64,000 bases of DNA from contig CP016211.1 of assembly GCA_001931535.1 (NCBI GenBank), positions 3,128,501-3,192,500 of the forward strand, read 5' to 3'. Source of the stretch: Minicystis rosea (lineage in GTDB: Bacteria > Myxococcota_A > Polyangia > Polyangiales > Polyangiaceae). Below the pieces are notes generated by a model. It was not told the origin of the DNA. It was given only the letters and a program-made list of their open reading frames with translations, and searched no databases. Positions 17,737 to 25,319 of the stretch are shown here, piece after piece (position 1 is the stretch's first letter; every line of letters starts with the position of its first letter). A program made the translations under genes and the position numbers.

Positions 17737-20700
17737 ACTTCACCATCCCTCTCTTCGAGCGGCGGGTGGCCGGCTTCTTTCAGTGCGCGACGCTCGGGCT
17801 CGGTCCGTTCGGCCGGCGGCGCGAAGGCCGCAATCTGCACAAGGTGCACGAGCTCTTGCAGAACGAGCTCCGGTTCTTGATCGGCGCGGCCAAGGGGCGG
17901 GATCTCGCGCGTCTCCAGATGGCGAAGGGCCTCCGGCTCGAGCGCGTCCGCCTCACGCTCACGCTCGCGGGCAGCGATCGGCGCAAGGTGAGCGGCGTCT
18001 ATCCCATCGTCGTCGAGCCGCGCTGGGCCTCGGCCGACGAGCGCTTCCACGTCGCCTACCATCCGCTCTTCCAGGACGACGCCATCCCCATCAAGCCCGA
18101 GCTTCCGCTCGACGAGCAGCTCCGCGCGCACCTCTCCCGTGTCTTCGCCGACCTCGACGACGAGGCGATCGATGCGCTCGCCTGCCAAGGCCGCGAGCGC
18201 ATCGACGTCATCTCGTTCTCCTGCGACACGCGCTCGCTCCTCGACGATCTGCCGAGCGCAGGCCGATCGAGCGCGTCCGACGGCGATCCCGCGCCGCGCC
18301 GCAAGCGCCGCCGCCTCCAGATCCTGCCGCAGCTCGGCGTCGATCTCGGCGAGCGCGCCGCGCGCGGCGATCTCGACATCGGCGTCCCGCGATCGCCGTA
18401 CCGCGAGCGCATCCAGCTCCTGCTCGGCGCCGGCAAGAGCCGGCCGATGATCATCGTCGGCCCGCCGGGCTCCGGCAAGACGACGCTCATCCACCACGCG
18501 GTCGCCGATCTCCTGGAGATCGACGGCTACCCCGCGCATCGGAACCTCGATCGCGTGCGCCCCGTCTACCGCATCAGCGGCCGCCGCCTCATCGCCGGCA
18601 TGAGCCGCTTGGGCGAGTGGGAGAAGCGCTGTGTCGAGGTCGTCGAGGACGCGCGCTCGCGCGACGTGGTGCTGGTCCTCGAGGACGTCGCGCACTTCGG
18701 CAGCATCGGCCGCTCGCGCGAGAGCGATCGATCGCTCGCCGACTTCTTCCGCGGCCCGCTCGCCCGCCGCGAGATCGTGATGATCGGCGAGTGCACCGAG
18801 GAGGAGCTCCGCCGCCTCGCACAGGACGCGCCCGCCTTCGCCTCGCTCTTCGCGTCCATCCACGTCACGCCCACGACGCCCTCGGAGACCTTGCGGCTCC
18901 TCGTGCGCGAGATGCGCCGCGAGGAGCGGCAGCACAAGGTGATCATCCGGCCCCACGCGCTGCGGGCGGTCTTGGATCTGAGCGGCTCGCTGCTCTCCTC
19001 GCGATCGTTCCCAGGCAAGGCGATCGATCTGCTGCGCGAGGTCTGCCAGACCGAGCCGAGCCGCGGGGGATCGCCGATCGAGTCCGAAGACGTCCTCGAT
19101 TTGATCTCGGCCAAGACCGGCGTCCCCGAGATCCTCCTCCGCGGCGACGCGCGCCTCGATCCCGCGGAAGTGGAGAGCGCTCTCGCCCGCCAGGTCATGG
19201 GACAGGACGAGGCCGTGAAGGTGGCCGCGGATCTCGTGTGCCGGGTGAAGGCGGGCCTCGTCGATCCCCGGCGCCCCTACGGTGTCTATCTCTTCACCGG
19301 TCCCACCGGCACCGGCAAGACCGAGCTCGCCAAGTGCCTCGCCGAGTTTCTCTACGGCAGCCAGGCGCGCATGATCCGCTTCGACATGAGCGAGCTCGCG
19401 GGCCCCGATGCGCCCGCGCGGCTCATCGGTCATCGATGGCGTCCCGACGGCCTCCTCACGCAGCGTGTGCTGGAGCAGCCGTTCTCGCTGGTGTTGCTCG
19501 ACGAGATCGAGAAGGCGCACCCGTCGGTGCTCAGCTTGCTCCTCCAGCTCTTCGAGGATGGCCGCCTCACCGACGCCGCGGGGCGCACCGCGCACTTCCA
19601 GCACGCGGTGGTAATCATGACCTCGAACCTCGGCGCGCGGCCTCGGCCGGCGGTCGGCTTCGGCGAAGCGACGGACGCCATCCTCCACGACATCGCCCGC
19701 GCGGTGCGCGAGTTCTTCCCACCCGAGCTGTGGAACCGGATCGATCGCATCGTCCCCTTCCGCCCGCTCACCGCCGACGTCGCGGCGCGCGTGGCGCAGA
19801 AGGAGCTCGATCGCCTCACTCGCCGCCGCGGCCTCGCCGAGCGGAGCATCTTCGTCGACATCGGCCCCGGCGTCGCGGAGCGCGTGGCCGAGGAGGCCTT
19901 CGCGGCCCGCGACGGCGCCCGCTCGGTGAAGCGCTTCCTCGAAGATCGCATCGGCTCCGCGCTCTCTGCGGCGATCACGGAAGGCCAGCCCGCGGCCATG
20001 CAGCTCCTCCATCTCTCCGTCGAGGGGGATGGCTTCGCGGTGCAGCGCGAGGCGCTCGTCGAGGCGAGCCCCGTGGACGCGCGCTGGGCGCTCGCGCCGC
20101 TCTTCCATCTGCCCATCGCCCGCATCAAGGAGCGCCTGCCCGAGCTCCTCGGCTTCGTCGACGCGCTCCTCGAAGAAGGTCACCTCGCGCGCCTCTCGGA
20201 TCGCATCCGCTTCCATCTCGCGCAGCAAGGCCGGCGCGAGCACGCCGAGGCCGTCTACAACCTCGACTCCATGCGAGCCGACATCCAGGCGTTCCGCGCG
20301 CGCATCGAGCAGATCCGCGCGAGCGACGAGGACGACCACGAGCTCCTCGAGATGGAACGCTTCGGCTTCACCACCATCACGACGCCCGAGGAGGCCGTCG
20401 AGCGCATCCGCCTCTTCCGCCGCGACCAGATGCCCGTGCGCGTGAAGCACCTCCTCAAGGCCGAGATCCTCGAGTGCCTCGCCGAGGGCTACTGGCTCCG
20501 GCGCGCGCTCCGTCACGCCGACGATCCCACGCAGCACGCCATCTTCGTGGAGATCACGCGCGCCGCCGATCTCGACGATCGCGCCCGCTTCGCCGCCGCC
20601 GAGCCCGGCCTCGTCGAATGGCTCGCCGCCATCTACGCCGACGCGCGCGGCGAAGTGGAAGCCTGGGCCTCGAGCGGCCACGCCGGCGATCGCTGCGAGG

Positions 20701-21119
20701 GCCTGGGCGGCAGCGCGCTCCTACACCCCGATCCCGCGCGCGGCGGCCGCTACGTGCTCAAGATCGTCGGCCTCTGCGTGCGTGATTTCTTCGGCCTCGA
20801 AGACGGCACCCATGTCTGGACCTCGCTCGGCCGCGGCCCGGAAGTGGTGCGCGTCCGCGTCTACCCGGCCATCTCCGGCGAGATGCCGGCCGACGTCCTC
20901 GCGCGCCCGCCGGTGCGCGCCTTGCCGGAGGTTGTGCGCAAGCTGCGCTTCGATCCGCCGCGCGCCGGCGGCCCGCCCGTGCCCTTCGAAATCGAGGACT
21001 ACGTCATGGGCCACGCCGACACCGTCCATGCCCGCTCGCTCGCCGATGCGCTCGCGCCGTTGTGGCTTCTGCGTGCTAGCCGCGACGACGACGCCGAAGG
21101 CATGGAGGCCGCGCGATGA
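17733..21119 (+). CDS. ClpA/C-type double AAA+ ATPase with C-terminal PCRF-like domain (gene B of triple operon)
   Basis: A 1128-residue protein starting at GTG 17733, inside the TGA of gene A. The same frame is open back to 14052, but only as a shadow of gene A. N-terminal domain 1-200. NBD1: GPPGSGKT (243-250), pore region GMSRLGEWEKR, Walker B altered to VLVLED (313-318). NBD2: GPTGTGKT (523-530), LLDEIEKAHP (DE at 590-591), TSNLGAR, then VGF (641-643) where ClpC carries its ClpP-docking tripeptide, and NRID arginine finger. The usual GYVG pore loop is replaced by IGHRWRPDG. A long helical region (about 770-990) leads to YVLKIVGLCVRDFFGLEDG then THVW (1007-1029), which aligns with the PCRF domain of release factors. 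Confidence 0.88.
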   Translation: MNFTIPLFERRVAGFFQCATLGLGPFGRRREGRNLHKVHELLQNELRFLIGAAKGRDLARLQMAKGLRLERVRLTLTLAGSDRRKVSGVYPIVVEPRWASADERFHVAYHPLFQDDAIPIKPELPLDEQLRAHLSRVFADLDDEAIDALACQGRERIDVISFSCDTRSLLDDLPSAGRSSASDGDPAPRRKRRRLQILPQLGVDLGERAARGDLDIGVPRSPYRERIQLLLGAGKSRPMIIVGPPGSGKTTLIHHAVADLLEIDGYPAHRNLDRVRPVYRISGRRLIAGMSRLGEWEKRCVEVVEDARSRDVVLVLEDVAHFGSIGRSRESDRSLADFFRGPLARREIVMIGECTEEELRRLAQDAPAFASLFASIHVTPTTPSETLRLLVREMRREERQHKVIIRPHALRAVLDLSGSLLSSRSFPGKAIDLLREVCQTEPSRGGSPIESEDVLDLISAKTGVPEILLRGDARLDPAEVESALARQVMGQDEAVKVAADLVCRVKAGLVDPRRPYGVYLFTGPTGTGKTELAKCLAEFLYGSQARMIRFDMSELAGPDAPARLIGHRWRPDGLLTQRVLEQPFSLVLLDEIEKAHPSVLSLLLQLFEDGRLTDAAGRTAHFQHAVVIMTSNLGARPRPAVGFGEATDAILHDIARAVREFFPPELWNRIDRIVPFRPLTADVAARVAQKELDRLTRRRGLAERSIFVDIGPGVAERVAEEAFAARDGARSVKRFLEDRIGSALSAAITEGQPAAMQLLHLSVEGDGFAVQREALVEASPVDARWALAPLFHLPIARIKERLPELLGFVDALLEEGHLARLSDRIRFHLAQQGRREHAEAVYNLDSMRADIQAFRARIEQIRASDEDDHELLEMERFGFTTITTPEEAVERIRLFRRDQMPVRVKHLLKAEILECLAEGYWLRRALRHADDPTQHAIFVEITRAADLDDRARFAAAEPGLVEWLAAIYADARGEVEAWASSGHAGDRCEGLGGSALLHPDPARGGRYVLKIVGLCVRDFFGLEDGTHVWTSLGRGPEVVRVRVYPAISGEMPADVLARPPVRALPEVVRKLRFDPPRAGGPPVPFEIEDYVMGHADTVHARSLADALAPLWLLRASRDDDAEGMEAAR

Positions 21120-23398
21120 GCAAAGAGAGCCTGCGCGTCTACTTCGTCCGCCACGAAGACGGCCGATACACCGGCATCCTCCTGCGCACGTGGGATTGGG
21201 CCATGGATAGCCCACCGCCCTCCGCATACGGCGTATCCGAGGACGACGTGCTCGCGCAGCTCGAGCGCGAGGTGCACGCCATCGCGGCGCGCGGCGACCA
21301 CGCGATGGCGCGCTACCTCTGGGACGAGTCGTTCCAGGTCCGCACCGCGCCGGTCGACGTGCACCCGCAGACGTCGGTGAAGAAGCGGGCCGTCATCGGC
21401 AAGCGGCGCATCCCGCTCGTCTTGAGCTACCTCGCGAGCCGCGTCCCCGGCGGCGGCCATCGCATCCTCGTGCCCCGCTTCGGTTGGCGTTTCATCGTCG
21501 AGGATCTCTCCATCGCCGCCGACGTCCTTCGCCAGGCCGTGAGCACGGCGCTCGTCGGCGAGAGCGGGCGATCCATCTACGACTTCCGCCAGGAAGGCGA
21601 CGAGTACGTGCGCGAGTGGTCGCCGCGCCTCCACAGATCCGCTTCGCTCGCGGCGCAGCGCGAAGAGGATCCCTTCCCCACCCTGCGCGCCGTCGCCGAA
21701 GAGCTCGTCGAAAAGGCCGGCCGCGGCAAGCTCCCGCCCATCCTCGGCGCGTCGCCCGAGCTCGCCTCCGCCGCGAGCCTCTTCGATCGCGATCCACCGG
21801 CCTCCATCCTCATCGTCGGCGCGCCCGGCGTCGGCAAGACGACCTTCGTGCATCGCATGGCGCGCCGCTTCCTCGCGCAGCGGCGCGACAAGGCGCGGGA
21901 GAACGTGCCGCGCCTGTGGAGCACGTCGACCGATCGCATCCTCGCCGGGATGAAGTACCTCGGCATGTGGCAGGAGCGCTGCCTCTCCATGGCGCGCGAG
22001 CTGTCGCACGAAGGCGACTACCTCTACGTCGGCAACCTCCTTCCGCTCCTCCGCGCGCAGCCCGACGGCACCAGCATCGCCGACGTCTTCGGCGCGTCCG
22101 TGCGCTCCGGCGAGGTGAGCCTCGTGGCCGAGTGCACCGAGCCCGAGCTGGAGACGGCCGAGCGCCGCGCCGCCACCTTCGTCTCCTCGTTTCGGATCAT
22201 CCGCCTCCACGAGCCCGTCGCCGCCGAGGTGCCGGCGCTCCTCCACGAGTACGAGGCCCGCAAGTCGCCGCGCTTCCACCTCCATCCCGCGGGCAAGAAG
22301 CGCCTCGTCGTGCACCTCTCCATGTTTCGCCGTGACACCGCTTTCCCCGGCAAAGCGCTGCGTTTCTACGATTGGCTCGATCAGGAGTCCGACGCCCGCG
22401 CCCCCAAAGACGCGCCTCCCCGCGCCCCGAAGGAGCTCTACCCGCGCGACGTCTCCGAAGCCTATGCGCGCTACTCCGGCCTCCCGGTCGAGCTCATCGC
22501 CGACGAGGTCCCCGCCTCCGCCGCGTCTCTCGCCGAGCGCTTGCAGCGCCGCGTGATCGGCCAAGATCGCGCCTGCGCCGTGGCGGCGCGGGTGCTCTCT
22601 CGTTTCAAGGCCGGCCTCGACGATCCGGAGCGGCCCGTGGGCACGCTCCTCTTCGTCGGCCCCACCGGCGTCGGCAAGACGGAGCTCGCCAAGGCGCTCT
22701 CACGCACCTTGTTCGGCGACGAGGCCCGCATGATCCGCCTCGACATGAGCGAATACATGCGCCCCGGCGCCGCCGATCGTCTGCTCGAGGTCGGCCCGGG
22801 CGTGTCCTCCCTCGCGCAGCGCGTCCGCCAAGAGCCTCTCAGCCTCGTGTTGTTCGACGAGATCGAGAAGGCCCATCGCGAAGTCTTCGACGTGCTCCTC
22901 GCCATCCTCGGCGAAGGCCGCCTCACCGACGAAGAAGGTCGCCTCGTCGACTTCCGCATGACCTTCATCGTGATGACGTCGAACCTCGGCGTCGCCGACA
23001 CGCGCACCGTCGGCTTCGGCGACGGCGTCGATCCCGGCGCCTCCATTGCCAAGGTACGCGAGCACTTCCGGCCCGAGCTCGTCAACCGCATCGATCACGT
23101 CATCCCCTTCCGTCGCCTCGACCGCGCCGACGTCCTCTCCATCGTCGACCTCGAGCTCGCCAAAGCCCAAGCCCGCACGGGCCTCGTCCGCCGCGGTTTG
23201 CGCCTGACCGTGACCGACGCCGCGAAGGAGCTCCTGGCCGAACTCGGCTACGATCCGACGCGCGGCGCGCGGCCGCTCGTGCGCGTGATCGAGGAGCGGG
23301 TGATCACACCGCTGGCCGCGCGGATGGCCGCGGATGCAGCATTCGAGGATCGCGAGGTCGTGGTGGATGCGGTGAGCGGAGAGATCGTGGTGCGGTAG
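21116..23398 (+). CDS. ClpA/C-type double AAA+ ATPase (gene C of triple operon)
   Basis: A 760-residue protein whose ATG (21116) overlaps the stop of gene B by 4 nt. The N-terminal 190 residues start with LRVYFVRHEDGRYTGILLRT and then EDDVLAQLEREVHAI, a strand-DG-strand-helix order that recalls HicB-like folds. NBD1: GAPGVGKT (235-242), pore region GMKYLGMWQER, but YLYVGN (302-307) in place of Walker B. NBD2 is intact: GPTGVGKT (515-522), LFDEIEKAH (DE at 581-582), MTSNLG, VGF (632-634) at the ClpP-loop position and NRID. It ends with a standard ClpB D2-small domain, with no PCRF-like extension, so it is the shortest and most Clp-like of the three. Confidence 0.88.
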   Translation: MSKESLRVYFVRHEDGRYTGILLRTWDWAMDSPPPSAYGVSEDDVLAQLEREVHAIAARGDHAMARYLWDESFQVRTAPVDVHPQTSVKKRAVIGKRRIPLVLSYLASRVPGGGHRILVPRFGWRFIVEDLSIAADVLRQAVSTALVGESGRSIYDFRQEGDEYVREWSPRLHRSASLAAQREEDPFPTLRAVAEELVEKAGRGKLPPILGASPELASAASLFDRDPPASILIVGAPGVGKTTFVHRMARRFLAQRRDKARENVPRLWSTSTDRILAGMKYLGMWQERCLSMARELSHEGDYLYVGNLLPLLRAQPDGTSIADVFGASVRSGEVSLVAECTEPELETAERRAATFVSSFRIIRLHEPVAAEVPALLHEYEARKSPRFHLHPAGKKRLVVHLSMFRRDTAFPGKALRFYDWLDQESDARAPKDAPPRAPKELYPRDVSEAYARYSGLPVELIADEVPASAASLAERLQRRVIGQDRACAVAARVLSRFKAGLDDPERPVGTLLFVGPTGVGKTELAKALSRTLFGDEARMIRLDMSEYMRPGAADRLLEVGPGVSSLAQRVRQEPLSLVLFDEIEKAHREVFDVLLAILGEGRLTDEEGRLVDFRMTFIVMTSNLGVADTRTVGFGDGVDPGASIAKVREHFRPELVNRIDHVIPFRRLDRADVLSIVDLELAKAQARTGLVRRGLRLTVTDAAKELLAELGYDPTRGARPLVRVIEERVITPLAARMAADAAFEDREVVVDAVSGEIVVR

Positions 23399-23444
23399 AG
23401 GCAGCGCCCGTCTCGGCCGCGCCGCCTCTGATACGGTTCCGCGC

Positions 23445-24338
23445 ATGATCGTGCTCTTCCCGAGCAACCCCATGCGCCCCAACGCGCCCGACACGGGGTT
23501 CGAGCGCGAGGCCGAGCACGCGGCGAGCGTCGGCTTCGACGTCGGCTTCGTCGACGTGGAGGCCTACCTCGGCGGCGAAGCGAAGCTGCGCAAGGTCCCC
23601 GAGCAACCGGGCGAGGTGCTCTATCGCGGTTGGCTCCTGGACCTCGAAGCCTACGCGCGCCTGAGCGACGCCGTCGCCGCGCGCGGCGGGCGGCTCGTGA
23701 CCGATCTCGCGGCCTATCGACACTGCCATCATCTGCCCGAGTGGTACGAGGCCATCGGCGGCGCCGAGCAAACGGCACGATCCATCTGGCTGCCCGGCAC
23801 CAGCTTCGACGTCGCCGAGGTCGCCGCCTCGGTGCGCGCCGCGTTCGGATCGGGCGCGGTGATCCTCAAGGACTACGTCAAATCGCGAAAGCACGAGTGG
23901 TTCGACGCCTGCTTCATCCCCGCGGCCGACGACGAGGAGAACGTGAAGCGCGTCGTCGGCAACTTCCTCCGTCTCCAAGATGGGCACGTCGTCGGCGGGC
24001 TCGTCTTTCGCGCGTTCGTCGCTCTGCGGCGCATCGGCCTTCACCCGAAGAGCCGCTTGCCGCTGGTGCGCGAGTATCGCTTCTTCGTGGTCGATGGACG
24101 CCCCATCTTCGTCGCGCCGTATTGGTCGGACGGCGACTACCAGGGCGAGCCTCCGGGCCCCGAGATCCTCGCGCCTCTCCTGCCCCGCGTGCGCAGCCGC
24201 TTCTATGCAGCCGACGTCGCGGAGAAGGAAGACGGCGGATGGATGCTCGTGGAGCTGAACGACGGCGGCTCCGCCGGCGTGCCCGAGGGCGGCGACGTGG
24301 AGACGTTCTATCGCAGCCTGCGCGCCGCGTTCCCTTGA
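23445..24338 (+). CDS. ATP-grasp domain protein (DUF4343/R2K-like)
   Basis: A 297-residue protein. Conserved elements include VLYRGWLLDLEAYARL, ILKDYVKSRKHEW (an ATP-grasp lysine segment), FRAFVALRRIG, PLVREYRFFVVDGRPIFVAPY and the metal-binding C-terminal WMLVELNDGGSAGVPEG. This fits the DUF4343/R2K group of ATP-grasp proteins, ATP-dependent carboxylate-amine ligases or relatives of unknown substrate. It starts 46 bp after the triple AAA+ operon on the same strand and may be its fourth gene. A peptide- or tag-ligating role alongside unfoldases is only a guess. Confidence 0.75.
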   Translation: MIVLFPSNPMRPNAPDTGFEREAEHAASVGFDVGFVDVEAYLGGEAKLRKVPEQPGEVLYRGWLLDLEAYARLSDAVAARGGRLVTDLAAYRHCHHLPEWYEAIGGAEQTARSIWLPGTSFDVAEVAASVRAAFGSGAVILKDYVKSRKHEWFDACFIPAADDEENVKRVVGNFLRLQDGHVVGGLVFRAFVALRRIGLHPKSRLPLVREYRFFVVDGRPIFVAPYWSDGDYQGEPPGPEILAPLLPRVRSRFYAADVAEKEDGGWMLVELNDGGSAGVPEGGDVETFYRSLRAAFP

Positions 24339-24348
24339 GCAGGCCCGC

Positions 24349-25074
24349 TCAACGACGCCCGCCGTCCGCAGCCTCTCGCCCCGAGGTCCCCCCGTCGGTC
24401 CCCGCGCTCGCCGCGCCGCCGTCGGGCTCTTCGCCTTCGGGCGCGAACTCGACCGGATACTTCACCGACACGCGCCCGCCTCCCGTGGGCGGCTTGTCGA
24501 ACGTGAGCGTCATCAACGACTCGCGCACGCAAGTCTCCATCTCGGGATCTTGGAGCGTGCTCCCTTCAGCGAAGCTCGCCTCCTCGACGATGCCGCCAAC
24601 CGACGGATCGCCCACGATGTCGAAGCCGAGCACCAGCTTTCCAGCGAGCTTCGGACGTCGCTCGAGCGCGCCTTCGTAGCACTGGCGCAGCAACGGAAAC
24701 ATGTCCTCGCGGAAGTGCTCTCGGATGTACGAAGGCTCGTAATGACCGCGCGGCTCGTCCCCCGCCGCAGCCGGCGCGGACGCCACAGCGCGAGGAGCCG
24801 CCGGTGATGCAGCGACGGGAGAAGCCGCCGCTCGGCGGCGCATGGCTTCGAGGATCTCGGCGCGCATCGCATCACGCGCGCGTCGCGACTCGACAGACGA
24901 AGGCACAGCGACACGCGACGGCGAGACGACCTCCGGACGCGCGGAGGCAACGCGCGGCCGCGCAGGCGCCGCCTGCGCGTCCACGTGACGGCGCAGCAGG
25001 TTCACGCAGACCACGACCGCGAGAACCACCGCACCGAGGATGAGCCCCGTCTTCTTCGAGCTGCTGGTCTCCAT
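24349..25074 (-). CDS. AgmX/PglI C-terminal domain protein, membrane-anchored
   Basis: A 241-residue protein. The ATG at 25074 has GGAGGAG upstream. One N-terminal transmembrane segment (GLILGAVVLAVVVCVNLL) is followed by an Ala/Pro-rich stalk. The C-terminal domain of about 100 residues has the AgmX/TonB-like pattern: FPLLRQCYEGALERRPKLAG, KLVLGFDIVGDPSVGG, and then a second Cys in METCVRESLMTLTF. The two cysteines, usually conserved in this domain, could form a disulfide. AgmX is a gliding-motility protein in Myxococcus, but this domain is spread over many myxobacterial envelope proteins, so a motility role cannot be assumed. It converges on the ATP-grasp gene with a 10-bp gap. Confidence 0.75.
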   Translation of the reverse strand: METSSSKKTGLILGAVVLAVVVCVNLLRRHVDAQAAPARPRVASARPEVVSPSRVAVPSSVESRRARDAMRAEILEAMRRRAAASPVAASPAAPRAVASAPAAAGDEPRGHYEPSYIREHFREDMFPLLRQCYEGALERRPKLAGKLVLGFDIVGDPSVGGIVEEASFAEGSTLQDPEMETCVRESLMTLTFDKPPTGGGRVSVKYPVEFAPEGEEPDGGAASAGTDGGTSGREAADGGRR

Positions 25075-25219
25075 GGTCTCTCCTCCACCGCGGCCCACCG
25101 CCCGGCTCGACGAGGAGCATGCGTTCCGAAGGTATCGGGACCATCCCGGAAATGTCACCGTTGTGTCTCCGCCCGCCGGACGCACGCCCAATCCGTCGCT
25201 CGATCCGCGCCTGATTCAA

Positions 25220-25309
25220 CGCAACCTCGCAAAGAGGCAACGACGCAAAGAGGCCGGTTCTCCCCGCCTTTTTGCGCCTCTGCGTCTTTGCGACTTTGCG
25301 TTCCTTCTC
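25220..25309. repeat. Dispersed hairpin-forming intergenic element, copy 1
   Basis: A stretch of about 90 bp dominated by GCAAAG and CTTTGCG words in inverted orientation: ACGCAAAGAGGCC, then CCCCGCCTTTTTGCG and CGTCTTTGCGACTTTGCG. It matches the element at 36521-36608 in sequence and layout. It lies immediately 3' of the DUF2169 gene (stop at 25320), where it could also act as a transcription terminator. Confidence 0.6.
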
Positions 25310-25319
25310 CCTCTCGGAA

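Noticed and set aside
17703..20681. A 992-codon open frame antisense to gene B
   Set aside because: Its composition (Glu/Ala/Arg/Asp-rich without motifs) is the usual high-GC mirror of a real gene, and the plus strand holds clear AAA+ motifs.
14052..21119. A continuous 2355-codon plus-strand open frame
   Set aside because: The part before 17733 is an out-of-frame, Arg-rich shadow of gene A; the real gene begins at GTG 17733, overlapping gene A's stop.
14287..23398. Reading the triple ATPase operon as ClpV of a type VI secretion system
   Set aside because: No sheath, baseplate, Hcp, VgrG or TssJLM gene is nearby, and the N-terminal domains and PCRF-like tails do not fit ClpV.
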